From positions 5,815,845-5,879,844 of the forward strand of contig JAAFYY010000001.1 of NCBI GenBank assembly GCA_014284505.1: a stretch of DNA of 64,000 nucleotides. The letters are read 5' to 3'. The notes under the pieces were generated by a model that did no database searches, was not told the origin of the DNA, and was given only the letters and a program-made list of their open reading frames with translations. Source of the DNA: Streptacidiphilus sp. 4-A2 (lineage in GTDB: Bacteria; Actinomycetota; Actinomycetes; Streptomycetales; Streptomycetaceae). Below, piece after piece: positions 45,421 to 55,046 of the stretch; within the stretch, counting starts at the first letter, position 1; the number at the start of each line of letters is the position of its first letter. The position numbers and the translations under genes are program-made.

Positions 45421-47238
45421 GGCCAGCTTGCGGTACTCGTCCCACAGCTCCTTCGGCGTGTGCTCGCCGAAGAGCTCCAGGTGCGCGGGGATCAGGGCAG
45501 CCTCCTGCCGCCAGATCTCCGGGTCCACACTGAGCAGCAGCTCCAGGTCGTCCTCGTTGATGTCCAGCCCGTCCAGGTCCAGCGCCTCGCGGGTGGGCAG
45601 CACGCCGATGGGCGTGGTGACACCGTCGGCCTGGCCCTGGAGGCGCTCGACGATCCACTTGAGCACGCGGCTGTTCTCGCCGAAGCCCGGCCAGACGAAC
45701 TTGCCGTCGGCGTTCTTGCGGAACCAGTTCACGTAGTAGATCTTCGGCAGCTTGGCGGCGTCCGCCTCCCGGCCGAGCTTCACCCAGTGGGCGAAGTAGT
45801 CGCCCATGTTGTAGCCGCAGAACGGCAGCATGGCGAAGGGGTCGCGGCGCAGCTCACCGACAGTGCCCTCGGCCGCCGCCGTCTTCTCGCTGGCGACGTT
45901 GGCGCCCAGGAAGACGCCGTGCTGCCAGTCGAAGGACTCGGTGACCAGCGGGACAGCGCTGGCGCGGCGTCCGCCGAAGAGGATCGCCGAGATCGGGACC
46001 CCGGCCGGGTCCTCCCATTCGGGGCGATGATCGGGCACTGGGAGGCGGGCACGGTGAAGCGGGCATTGGGGTGGGCCGCCGGGGCTCGACTCCGGGGTCC
46101 AGTCGTTGCCGCGCCAGTCGATGAGGTGTGCCGGAGCCTCGGCCGTCAGGCCCTCCCACCAGACGTCACCGTCGTCGGTGAGCGCGACGTTGGTGAAGAC
46201 CGTGTTGCCCCACATCGCGTCGATGGCGTTGGCATTGGTGTCCGCGCCCGTGCCGGGAGCAACACCGAAGAAGCCGAACTCCGGGTTGATCGCGTAGAGG
46301 CGGCCGTCCTCGCCGAAGCGCATCCAGGCGATGTCGTCGCCGATGGTCTCGACCTTCCAGCCCGGGATGGTGGGCTGGAGCATCGCCAGGTTGGTCTTGC
46401 CGCAGGCGCTCGGGAAGGCCGCGGTGACGTACTTGGGCTCGCCGGTGGGCGGGGTCAGCTTCAGGATGAGCATGTGCTCGGCCAGCCAGCCCTCGTCCCG
46501 GGCCATGGTCGAGGCGATGCGCAGGGCGTAGCACTTCTTGCCGAGCAGCGCGTTGCCGCCGTAGCCGGAGCCGTAGGACCAGATCTCGCGGGTCTCCGGG
46601 AAGTGCGAGATGTACTTGGTGCTGTTGCAGGGCCACGGCACGTCGGCCTCGCCCTCCGCCAGCGGTGCGCCAAGGGTGTGCACGGCCTTGACGAAGTCGC
46701 CGTCGGCACCGAGGAAGTCGAGAACCGCCTGCCCCATGCGAGTCATGGTGCGCATCGAGACCGCGACATACGCGGAGTCGGTGATCTCGACGCCGCACGC
46801 GGCGAGCGGCGAGCCCACAGGGCCCATGCTGAACGGGACCACATACATGGTCCGACCGCGCATGGAGCCGGCGAAGAGCCCACCCTTGCCGTCAGCCCCG
46901 GCGAAGATCTCCCGCATCTCCGCGGGTGCCTTCCAGTGGTTGGTCGGTCCCGCGTCCTGCTCCTGCTCGGAGCAGATGAACGTCCGGTCCTCGACTCGGG
47001 CAACGTCGCTCGGGTCGGAGGCCGCGTAGTAGGAGTTGGGGCGCTTCTCGGGATTGAGCTTGCGGAAGGTGCCCTTGTCGACCAGAAGTTCGCACAGACG
47101 CTGGTACTCGGCCTCGGAGCCGTCGCACCATTCGATCCGATCCGGCTGGGTGAGCTCTGCGATCTCCTGGACCCAGGTCAGCAGTCGTTTGTGCTGGGTG
47201 GGCGCCGGGGTGCTCAGGGCAGAGTTCTCGTACGGCAC
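45406..47238 (-). CDS. pckG: phosphoenolpyruvate carboxykinase (GTP)
   Basis: 610 residues. Conserved elements: the kinase-1a P-loop AAFPSACGKTNLAML, the metal-binding GDDIAWMRFGEDG and FGVAPGTGADTNANAIDAMW, and the substrate region ISHFPETREIWSYGSGYGGN. One stretch (about 46020-46085) reads PPQCPLHRARLPVPDHRPEW where the family expects ARFTVPASQCPIIAPEW; two compensating indels again, leaving the frame open. It converts oxaloacetate and GTP to PEP and CO2, opening gluconeogenesis together with glpX. Start MPYENSALSTPAPTQHKRLL at 47238. Confidence 0.95.
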   Translation of the reverse strand: MPYENSALSTPAPTQHKRLLTWVQEIAELTQPDRIEWCDGSEAEYQRLCELLVDKGTFRKLNPEKRPNSYYAASDPSDVARVEDRTFICSEQEQDAGPTNHWKAPAEMREIFAGADGKGGLFAGSMRGRTMYVVPFSMGPVGSPLAACGVEITDSAYVAVSMRTMTRMGQAVLDFLGADGDFVKAVHTLGAPLAEGEADVPWPCNSTKYISHFPETREIWSYGSGYGGNALLGKKCYALRIASTMARDEGWLAEHMLILKLTPPTGEPKYVTAAFPSACGKTNLAMLQPTIPGWKVETIGDDIAWMRFGEDGRLYAINPEFGFFGVAPGTGADTNANAIDAMWGNTVFTNVALTDDGDVWWEGLTAEAPAHLIDWRGNDWTPESSPGGPPQCPLHRARLPVPDHRPEWEDPAGVPISAILFGGRRASAVPLVTESFDWQHGVFLGANVASEKTAAAEGTVGELRRDPFAMLPFCGYNMGDYFAHWVKLGREADAAKLPKIYYVNWFRKNADGKFVWPGFGENSRVLKWIVERLQGQADGVTTPIGVLPTREALDLDGLDINEDDLELLLSVDPEIWRQEAALIPAHLELFGEHTPKELWDEYRKLADRLG

Positions 47239-47463
47239 GATCGCTCCGTTTCACGCCGAATCGTCCTTGATCCGGCGGCGGGGTTGAGGGTCCTCGCAGC
47301 CTAACGCCGATGTGCGCAAACCGACATACTGCCCCTAGATATGTGGTAGTGACCCAGACCACAAATCCTGCGGTCCGGGGCGTGACTTGTCCGGAAATAC
47401 CAGGTGCGCGACAGCTGAACACGTGACGATTCACACGCAGCGCACACCTCCTACCAGAAAGTA

Positions 47464-47481
47464 ACCTACGGTCCCGTAGGT
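47464..47481. promoter_or_regulatory. palindromic operator before the hemolysin III-family gene
   Basis: ACCTACGG-TC-CCGTAGGT, a perfect 8-bp inverted repeat. It lies just 3 bp before an in-frame ATG (47485) and 33 bp before the TTG start preferred for the gene; TetR-type spacing. Confidence 0.7.
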
Positions 47482-47514
47482 AGCATGACGGCAACGACCG
47501 CCGAGGAGGCAGCC

Positions 47515-48339
47515 TTGCCCGTCCCCGACCCCCGGGGCACCGCCCCTGACGCCGCGGCCCCTTCACCCGCGGCTTCACCCGCCGCATCCCCCACGACTTC
47601 CCCGGTGACTTCTCTGGCGACTTCCGCGACGACCTCCCCGGCGACTTCCGCGACGGCGGCGAGCTCCGTGCTGTCGCCACTGTCCGCGACAGCCCTGACG
47701 CCGCTGAAGCCCAAGCTGCGCGGCTGGCTGCACGCGGGGATGTTCCCCGCATCGGTCGCCGCCGGGATCGTCCTGATCTGCCTGGCCGACTCGACCTCGG
47801 CCCGGATCGCCTGCGCGGTCTACTCGGTCTCCGCCTGGATGCTGTTCGGCATCAGCGCCGTCTACCACCGCTTCACCTGGGGCCCGCGGGGCGAGGCGGT
47901 GCTACGGCGGCTGGACCACAGCAACATCTTCCTGATCATCGCCGGCAGCTATACGCCGTTCACCATCCTGCTGCTCAGCGGCGGCCGACAGCAGCTGCTG
48001 CTGTGGCTGGTGTGGATCGGCGCACTGGCCGGGATCGCCTTCCGGGTCTTCTGGGTCGGCGCGCCGCGCTGGCTGTACACCCCCTGCTACATCGCCCTCG
48101 GCTGGGCAGCGGTCTTCTTCCTGCCGGACTTCCTGCGGACCGGCGGTGTCGCGGTGGTCGTGCTGCTGGTGGTCGGCGGCCTGCTCTACAGCGCCGGCGG
48201 GGTCATCTACGGCCTCAAGCGGCCCAACCCGTCGCCGCGCTGGTTCGGCTTCCACGAGGTCTTCCACCTGTGCACGCTGGCCGCGTTCATCGTGCAGTAC
48301 GTCGGAGTCTCGATCGTCGCCTACACGGCTGTCAGCTGA
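47515..48339 (+). CDS. hemolysin III family (PAQR/YqfA-like) membrane protein
   Basis: 274 residues if TTG 47515 is used, chosen because GAGGAGG lies five bases upstream; an ATG at 47485 directly after the palindrome would require a leaderless message. The N-terminus is a Ser/Ala/Pro/Thr repeat (SPAASPAASPTTSP). Seven membrane helices follow with family motifs: LRGWLHAGMFPASVAAGIVL, VYHRFTWGPRGEAVLRRLDH, SNIFLIIAGSYTPFTILLL and WFGFHEVFHLCTLAAFIVQY (conserved His residues of the metal site). Function is not established; probably membrane homeostasis. Confidence 0.9.
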   Translation: MPVPDPRGTAPDAAAPSPAASPAASPTTSPVTSLATSATTSPATSATAASSVLSPLSATALTPLKPKLRGWLHAGMFPASVAAGIVLICLADSTSARIACAVYSVSAWMLFGISAVYHRFTWGPRGEAVLRRLDHSNIFLIIAGSYTPFTILLLSGGRQQLLLWLVWIGALAGIAFRVFWVGAPRWLYTPCYIALGWAAVFFLPDFLRTGGVAVVVLLVVGGLLYSAGGVIYGLKRPNPSPRWFGFHEVFHLCTLAAFIVQYVGVSIVAYTAVS

Positions 48340-48368
48340 ACTCACCACAACCACCCCGCTCTCTTTCA

Positions 48369-48399
48369 GCGCCCTCCCCGATCGGGGAGGGCGCTTTTT
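48369..48399 (+). terminator. intrinsic terminator
   Basis: Perfect 11-bp stem GCGCCCTCCCC and GGGGAGGGCGC with a GATC loop, followed by TTTTT. The best canonical terminator in the window. Confidence 0.92.
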
Positions 48400-48441
48400 C
48401 ATGCTCGGCACGTGCCCGGCGGACGGCTTTCCCGCCGACAC

Positions 48442-48475
48442 TTGACAGTCTCTCCAAACTGGTAGTTACTGTCAA
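48442..48475 (+). promoter_or_regulatory. promoter and inverted repeat before DHA2 exporter
   Basis: A TTGACA -35 (48442-48447) and TAGTTA -10-like box are flanked by inverted half-sites TTGACAGT (48442-48449) and ACTGTCAA (48468-48475), a likely operator for the TetR encoded downstream at 50186. Confidence 0.65.
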
Positions 48476-48504
48476 TAGGCACTCACTCTCACGGAGGGTC
48501 CGTC

Positions 48505-50189
48505 ATGACCACCAGCGCCACCAACCCCCAATCCCGGCAGCGGCAGCCGCAGACAGTCGGCCCACGGACAGTCGACCCGCAGACAGTCGACCCGCAGACA
48601 GTCGGCCCGCCGCCGACCGGCCCGCAGACGAGCAGCCGACGGTCTCGCACCGCTGGTGGGCGCTCGGCGCCATCTGCCTGAGCGTCCTGGTCCTGGGCTT
48701 CGACGGGACGATCCTCAACGTCGCCCTGCCCGACATGGCCGTCCAGTTGTCCGCCGGGACTTCCCAGTTGCAGTGGATCGTGGACGCCTACCTGGTCGTC
48801 TTCGCCGCCGCGATGCTCCCCGCCGGGCTGCTCGGGGACCGCTTCGGCCGCCGCCGGCTGCTGATCGCCGGGCTCACCCTCTTCGCCGCCGCCTCGCTGG
48901 TCGGCACACTCACCGGCTCGGCCACCACCCTGATCGCGGTCCGCGCGGTGATGGGCCTGGGCGCGGCGTTCATCATGCCGCTGGCGATGTCGATCATCCC
49001 CAGCCTCTTCCCGGTGGCCGAGCGCGCCCGGGCCGTGGCGGTGATGACCGCCGGGATGGCCGTCGGCATGCCGCTCGGGCCGATACTCGGCGGCCTGCTG
49101 CTCGCCCACTTCTGGTGGGGGTCGATCTTCCTGATCAACATCCCGCTGATCGCCGTGGGCATCGTCGCGCTGCTGCTGCTCGTCCCCGAGTCCCGCAACC
49201 CGTCCGTCCCGCGCATCGACATCCTCAGCGCCGTGCTGGGTGTCGGCGGCCTGGCCGGCCTCACCTACGGCATCATTCAGGGCCCCACCGACGGCTGGGG
49301 CAGCGCCCAGGTGGTCGGCTGCCTCGTGGCCGCGACGTTGCTGCTCACCGGCCTCATCCTGCGCGAACGCACCCAGCGCGACCCGATGCTGGACTTCACC
49401 CTGCTCCGGAACCCGGTCTACCGCTGGAACACCCTGGCCAGCGTCCTGGTCACGCTGGTGCTCATCGGCGCGCTCTTCGTGCTGCCGCAGTACCTCCAGT
49501 CCGTCCTCGGCTACAGCGCGCTGGGCACCGGCATACGGCTGATGCCGCTGATGGGCGGGCTGCTGGTGGCGGCCAGGCTGGCGGAGCGGCTGGTCGCCCG
49601 AATGGCGGTACGCGGTGTGGTCACCGGCGGGCTGCTGCTGGTCACCGCGGCGATGCTGCTCGGCGCGGGCACCTCCGTCAGCGACGGCTACGGCTGGACT
49701 GCGCTGTGGCTCAGCGTCCTCGGCCTGGGCATGGGCTTCACCATGGTCCCGGCGATGGGCGCGGCCATGGCGGTCCTGCCCGAGGACCGCGCCGGTGTCG
49801 GTTCAGGTCTGTTGCAGACCCTGCGCCAGTGCGCCGGGGCCATTGGCGTGGCCCTGCTCGGCAGCCTGCTGCTGAGCACCTACACCGGCCGGCTGCACAC
49901 CACCGGTTTGTCGGCGGCCGCCGCTCACACCGCGCGGGGCTCGGTCTCCGCCGCCCAGGCCGTCGCCGACCGGCTGCACGACACTGCTCTCGCCCTGTCC
50001 GCGCACAGCGCCTTTGTGCACGGGATGACCCTGGTCCTGCTGGTCTGCGGCGGCGCCGCGGCGCTCTCGGCGGTGCTGATAGCGGTCCGGATGCCCGGCG
50101 ACACACCGTCGACCGCCGACGCCCTGCCGATACCGGACGGCGGGGAGGTCGCGCCCGCGGCGGCCGATCCCGGACAATCGGTGGCATGA
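48505..50189 (+). CDS. MFS drug exporter, DHA2 (EmrB/QacA) 14-helix type (one frameshift)
   Basis: ATG 48505 (ACGGAGGG site). The N-terminal tail holds four QTVDP/QTVGP-like repeats from a 15-bp unit; an indel near 48615 joins it to TVSHRWWALGAICLSVLVLG. Fourteen helices follow. DHA2 signatures: FDGTILNVALPDMAVQLSAG, WIVDAYLVVFAAAMLPAGLL and GDRFGRRRLLIAGLTLFA (motif A), plus MPLGPILGGLLL (motif C). About 560 residues. It probably exports a toxic compound. Its stop overlaps the tetR start, making a self-regulated resistance pair. Confidence 0.92.
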
Positions 50190-50827
50190 CCTCCGCCCCA
50201 CCTCCGAACCCTGCGGCCGACATCGAAGAAATCCTCGCCGCCCCGCTCGGGCTGCGCGAACGCAAGAAGTTGAGGACCCGCCGGGCGATCCGCGCGGCGG
50301 CCTTCAACCGCTTCGCCACCCAGGGGTACGAGGGCACCACCGTCGACCAGATCGCAGCGGACGCCGACGTCTCGCCCAGCACCTTCTTCAGGTACTTCCC
50401 CACCAAGGAGGACCTGGTCATCAGCGACGACTACGACCCGCTGCTGGAGGCCGAGCTGCGGGCCCGGCCCGCGGAGGAGTCGATCGTCGAATCCGTCCTC
50501 AAGGCCATGATCCAGCCGCTGCGGGCGGTGCTGGCCGACGAACGCGACGACCTGCTGCTGCGGATGCGGCTGCTCCGGGAGAACCCCGCGATCCGCGCCC
50601 GGAGCCAGGTGGACATGATCCGCTCCCGGGACATGCTGCTGCGCGTCCTCTCCGAGCGGAGCGGCCGCCCGACCTCCGACCTGGAGCTCCGGGCCCAGGC
50701 CACCGCGGTGCTCGCGGTCAGCGGCGAGACCGTGGAGTACTGGGCGGAGCACAACGGCGAGGAGAATCTGATCACGCTCCTGGAACGGGCCCTGACCGCA
50801 GTCGCCACCGGCCTGACGGCCCACTGA
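50186..50827 (+). CDS. TetR-family repressor of the exporter operon
   Basis: 213 residues, intact. HTH: LRTRRAIRAAAFNRFATQGY followed by TTVDQIAADADVSPSTFFRY and FPTKEDLVISDDYDP. The ligand domain is of the TetR_C (MftR-like) type (LRENPAIRARSQVDMIRSRD). ATGA overlap with the exporter gene. The likely operator is the TTGACAGT/ACTGTCAA repeat at 48442-48475. Because it is encoded last, both proteins are repressed until an inducer is present. Confidence 0.93.
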   Translation: MTSAPPPNPAADIEEILAAPLGLRERKKLRTRRAIRAAAFNRFATQGYEGTTVDQIAADADVSPSTFFRYFPTKEDLVISDDYDPLLEAELRARPAEESIVESVLKAMIQPLRAVLADERDDLLLRMRLLRENPAIRARSQVDMIRSRDMLLRVLSERSGRPTSDLELRAQATAVLAVSGETVEYWAEHNGEENLITLLERALTAVATGLTAH

Positions 50828-50875
50828 GCCCCCACCGCCGCTCCGTCACTGTCACTGCGTCACTCCTTCACTGCG

Positions 50876-52950
50876 TCACTGCGTCCGGGCGAGCTTGGCC
50901 GAGAGCGCGTCCGCGTCGTTGACCGGCGCGTCACAGCTGAAATGCCGGCAGACATACGCCGTCGGAAGGCCGGAGCGCAGCGGACGGTCCGCCAGCAGCG
51001 GTACCGAGCCGGCCCCCGGCTCACCGACCGCCAGGACCGCCCCGGGGGCGGTCGCCAGCAGCGCCGCCCGGCGCAGCGCGGCGGTTGCCGGGTCGGCTGC
51101 CTGGCCGACGACGGCCACCTCGCGCGGGCCGTCCACCAGGGCCTCGGCGACCGCCAGGCCCCAGCCGATGAAGCGCGGCGCCCGCGAGCCCAGCGCGGTG
51201 ACGACGCCCAACGCCGCCTCCGCCGCCTCCCGGTGGCGTGCGGAGCCGGTGAGCGCGGCATAGCCGAGCAGCGCCCCAGCAGCCGCCGTCCAGCCGGAGG
51301 GGGTGGCGTTGTCGGTCGGATCCTGCGGCCGACGGATCAGCTTCTCCGCGTCAACTGCCGTGTCATAGAGAGATCCTGACGACGGGTCGACAAAATGGTC
51401 AAGGATCGCGTCCAGCAGCGGCCCGCTGTGGGCGAGCCAGCGCTCGTCGCCGGTGACCGAGTAGAGCGCCAGGAAGCCCTCGGCGGTGTCGGCGTAGTCC
51501 TCCAGCACGCCCGCGTTGGCACCGGCGCGGCCGTCACGGGAGGTGCGCAGCAGCCGCCCCTCGGCGTTGAGGTGGACCGAGACCAGCAGTTCGGCGGCGC
51601 GGATGGCGGCCTCGATGTACTCGGGCCGCTCCAGCAGCGCGCCGGTCTCGGCCAGCGCGGCGATGGCGAGGCCGTTCCACGCCGCGACGATCTTGTCATC
51701 GCGGGCCGGGCGGGGCCGCTGCGCCCGCGCCGCCAGCAGCCGGGCCCGCACCGAGGCGAACCAGTCGGCGCCCGTCCCCCCAGCTCCGTCCTGCCCCGGA
51801 ACCTCGGCAGGCTCCGGATCCTCGGGGAGGCGCAGCACCGACGTCCCGCCCTCGAAGGTCCCCGCCGCGGTGACGCCGAACACGACCGCGGCCCGCGCTG
51901 CGTCCTGCGGCCCCAGCACCTCGGCGAGCTGGGCGGGCGTCCAGGCGTAGAACACGCCCTCGTGGTTGTGGCCGTCCGGGCCGGGGCTGTCCGCGTCCAG
52001 GGCCGAGGCGAAGCCGCCTTCGGGCGTCAGCAGTTCGGTCAGCAGGAAGTCCGCGGTCTCCAGCGCCACGCGCCGGCCCAGTACGGACCCGGTGGCCCGC
52101 CACAGGTGCAGATAGACCCGGAGCAGCAGTGCGTTGTCGTACAGCATCTTCTCGAAGTGCGGCACCACCCAGTCGGCGTCGACCGAGTAGCGGGCGAAGC
52201 CTCCGCCGAGCTGGTCGTACATGCCGCCGCGCGCCATCGCGGCGCAGGTCTGCTCGACCATCCGCAGGGCCTCCTCGGACCCGGTGGCGGCGTGGTGGCG
52301 CAGCAGGAACTCCAGCACCATCGACGGCGGGAACTTCGGCGCCCCGCCGAATCCCCCGCGGACGTCGTCGAACTCGCGGGCGAGCACCGCCGCCGCCTGG
52401 CGCAGATCGGCCGCGCTCGGCGGACGCTGACCGGCCGCGCCATAGACGTCGCCGCGCGCCGCCAGATCCCCGGCGAATCCGCGCGGACACCTCGGCGACC
52501 TCCTCCCGCCGGTCCCGCCACGCCGCATGCACGCCCTCCAGCACCTGCCGGAACGAGGGCAGCCCGTGCCGTTCCGCGGGCGGGAAGTAGGTCCCGAAGT
52601 AGAAGGGCTCCCCCCGGGCGTGAGGAACACCGTCATCGGCCATCCGCCGTGCCCGGTGGCAGCCTGCACGGCCTCCATATAGACCGCGTCCACATCCGGC
52701 CGCTCCTCCCGGTCCACCTTGACCGAGACAAAGTGCTCGTTCAGATACGCGGCCGTACCCTCGTCCTCGAAGCTCTCATGCGCCATCACATGACACCAGT
52801 GACAGGCGGCATACCCAACGCTCAGCAGCACCGGCACCCCCGCCGCTCCGCCTCCGCGAACGCCTCTGCCTCCCAGGGCCACCAGTCGACCGGGTTCTCG
52901 GCATGCTGCAACAGGTACGGGGAGGTGGCATCGGCCAGGCGGTTCACCAT
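50876..52950 (-). CDS. thioredoxin-domain YyaL/SSP411 family protein (frameshifts)
   Basis: ATG 52950: MVNRLADATSPYLLQHAENP then VDWWPWEAEAFAEAERR. After an indel near 52835 the thioredoxin fold reads VPVLLSVGYAACHWCHVMAH (CHWC) and VKVDREERPDVDAVYMEAVQ. More indels near 52610 and 52490, then an alpha/alpha barrel: GGFGGAPKFPPSMVLEFLLR, GMYDQLGGGFARYSVDADWV, PHFEKMLYDNALLLRVYL and KIVAAWNGLAIAALAETGAL. About 690 residues, normal for the DUF255/glycosidase-like family. Role unknown; some link it to redox or cell-wall processes. Confidence 0.9.
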
Positions 52951-53134
52951 GGGGGCAGTATCGCAGCACCGGCCGTGGGAACCCCGAAACCGGAACGGTC
53001 TGGTGGGGTCGGCGCCTGCCGGTCGATCCGTGCGGTCCCGCCGCAGGCGCCGCGACTGAGGAGTCGATCGGCACAGCCATCCCCGCCACCTCCCTTCTTG
53101 TGTAAGTGACAGTAACTGAAGTACCTTGCAGGAC

Positions 53135-53881
53135 ATGCAAGATGACGCGTGGTCACCGACTCCTGTGCTGCTGACGGTCGATCTCGTGATCCTGACGCTG
53201 CGGGAGAGCCGCCTGCACGTCCTCCTGGTTGAGCGGGGCGAAGATCCCTTCCGGGGCATGCCCGCCCTGCCCGGAGGATTCCTGAACCACGATGGTGAGG
53301 AGATTCTGGATGCCGCCCACCGCGAACTGAGCGAGGAAACGGCGCTGACCGCCGGCTGGGTGCACCTTGAGCAGCTGGCCGTGTACGGGAATCGGGCCGC
53401 GATCCACGGGGGCCGAGTCGTCTCCGTGGCCACTTGGCGATCGCACCGGGGCTTCCGACCCGGTCGCAGGACTGATGCCACCGCGCTGCCGCGCGTGGAT
53501 TCCCGCGGAAGCCGTCCTGTCCGGTGAGTGTGGCGCTCGCCTTCGACCACCGGTCGAATCGCCACGGACGGGATCGAGCACGCACGTACCAAGCTCGAGT
53601 TCTCGTCGCTGGCCACAGCATTCTGCGGGGAGACCTTCACCATCGCAGAGCTGCAACAGGTGTATGAGGCCGTCTGGGGCACCGAACTCGACACCCGCAA
53701 TTTCTACCGGAAGGTCCAAGCCGCGAAGGATTCATCATCCCCTCCGGCACGAACCGCCGGACCACAGGAGGACGGCCCGCGGCGGCTGTACCGGGCCGGT
53801 CCGAAAACCGTGCTGTTCCCACCGCTGATCCGACCCGCGCCATTCGCGACGGAAGAGAACATGAGAGGGGAAGAGGAGTAG
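53135..53881 (+). CDS. NUDIX and winged-helix NrtR-like regulator (frameshifts)
   Basis: ATG 53135. The NUDIX part reads VILTLRESRLHVLLVERGED, MPALPGGFLNHDGEEILDAA and HRELSEETAL (Nudix box). After indels near 53405-53530 come WIPAEAVL, LAFDHR, DGIEHARTKLEFSSLATAFC and ETFTIAELQQVYEAVWGTEL then DTRNFYRKVQ, the winged-helix half of NrtR-type regulators that sense ADP-ribose or NAD intermediates. About 245 residues. The next gene starts directly after the stop (TAGATG). A TTGCA-N5-TGCAA repeat around the start may be its own site. It may be the control gene of the following nucleosidase system. Confidence 0.82.
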
Positions 53882-55046
53882 ATGTCGAATAGCCCGGTGG
53901 TGATTCTCACCGCCCTCAATCTTGAGTACCAGGCCGTGCGCCAGAGGCTGGCTGATCCACAGGTGCACCGCCATGAGCGTGGTACCCGGTTCGAGGTGGG
54001 AACCGTACGGGGCACGTCGTGCAGTGTCGCGCTCGGCCTGACGAGCAAGGGGAACCATGCCGCCGCGGTGATCGCCGAACGCGCGATTCAGGAGTTTTCG
54101 CCGGCCGTGGCCGTGCTGTTCGTCGGGGTCGCCGGCGCCCTGTGGGACACCACCAGGCTGGGCGACGTGGTGATGGCGTCACACGTGTACGCCTACCACG
54201 GCGGGACCAGCGAGGACGACGGGCTCAAAGCCCGCCCTCGGGTGTGGGAAGCACCGCACGGCATCAGCCAGCTCGCCTCCCACTTGGCCCGCCTGAACGA
54301 CTGGGCGGACCCCGCACCCGGTCACGAGGAGGCGCCGCAGGTGCGCTTCGGGGCGATCGCCGCCGGCGAGATCGTCCAGAACTCGCGGATCTCGGCCGAG
54401 GCGAAGTGGATCCGACAGCACTACAACGACGCACTCGCCATCGAGATGGAGGCGGCCGGTGTGGCACAGGCCGGCCATCTCAACGGAGCGCCGGTGGCCA
54501 TCGTCCGGGGGATCAGCGACCGGGCAGACGGCACGAAGAACAGCGCGGAGGACCGCAGCTGGCAGCCGAAGGCCGCGGCGAACGCGGCGGCCTTCGCCAC
54601 CCGCTTAGCGGTGGAACTGGTGGGGGAACAGGAGGAGACCGCAATGCCCCAGGACGACAGGGTCCGCTCAGCCGACTGGTTCGACCGACGCGTCAGCAAC
54701 ACTGCCCACAACAGCACTGTCGGCATCATGGCCGGCTCGGTCGCGGCAGCAGCGTGCACATGAACGCGGTCCCGAAAGCATCCGGCCCGACGGACCTGCT
54801 CGCGGAACTGAACGGTTTCCGCGAGCAGCTGGGGGGCACCTCGTCGAGGGCGCCCTCGACGAGGACACCTGCCGGGAGGCCCTGACCGATCTGGACTCAG
54901 CCCTCCGCTCGGCCGGGGGGAACACCCCTGAATCGTCGAAGCGGACGGTCATGACGCTCAGGAGGCTGCGCGGACTGGTCGCGGAGTGCCCCACGCTGGT
55001 GGCCGAGCTGGCCCCCGTGATCGCCGCGGCTGGTGACCTGGCATGA
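53882..55046 (+). CDS. nucleoside phosphorylase-fold protein with amyloid-like motif (frameshifts)
   Basis: Residues 1-250 are an MTA/SAH nucleosidase or purine phosphorylase domain: VVILTALNLEYQAVRQRLAD, VALGLTSKGNHAAAVIAERA, VLFVGVAGALWDTTRLGDVV and ALAIEMEAAGVAQAGHL, then VAIVRGISDRADGTKN (catalytic Glu and Asp). This is followed by AHNSTVGIMAGSV and, across an indel at about 54745, GSSVHMNAV. A helical tail (DLLAELNGFREQLGG; TCREALTDLDSALRSAGG; LRRLRGLVAECPTLVAELAP) ends at 55044-55046; without the indel the frame stops at 54763. The motif recurs at the N-terminus of the next gene, suggesting prion-like coupling. Likely a sensor or nucleotide-cleaving effector. Confidence 0.8.
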
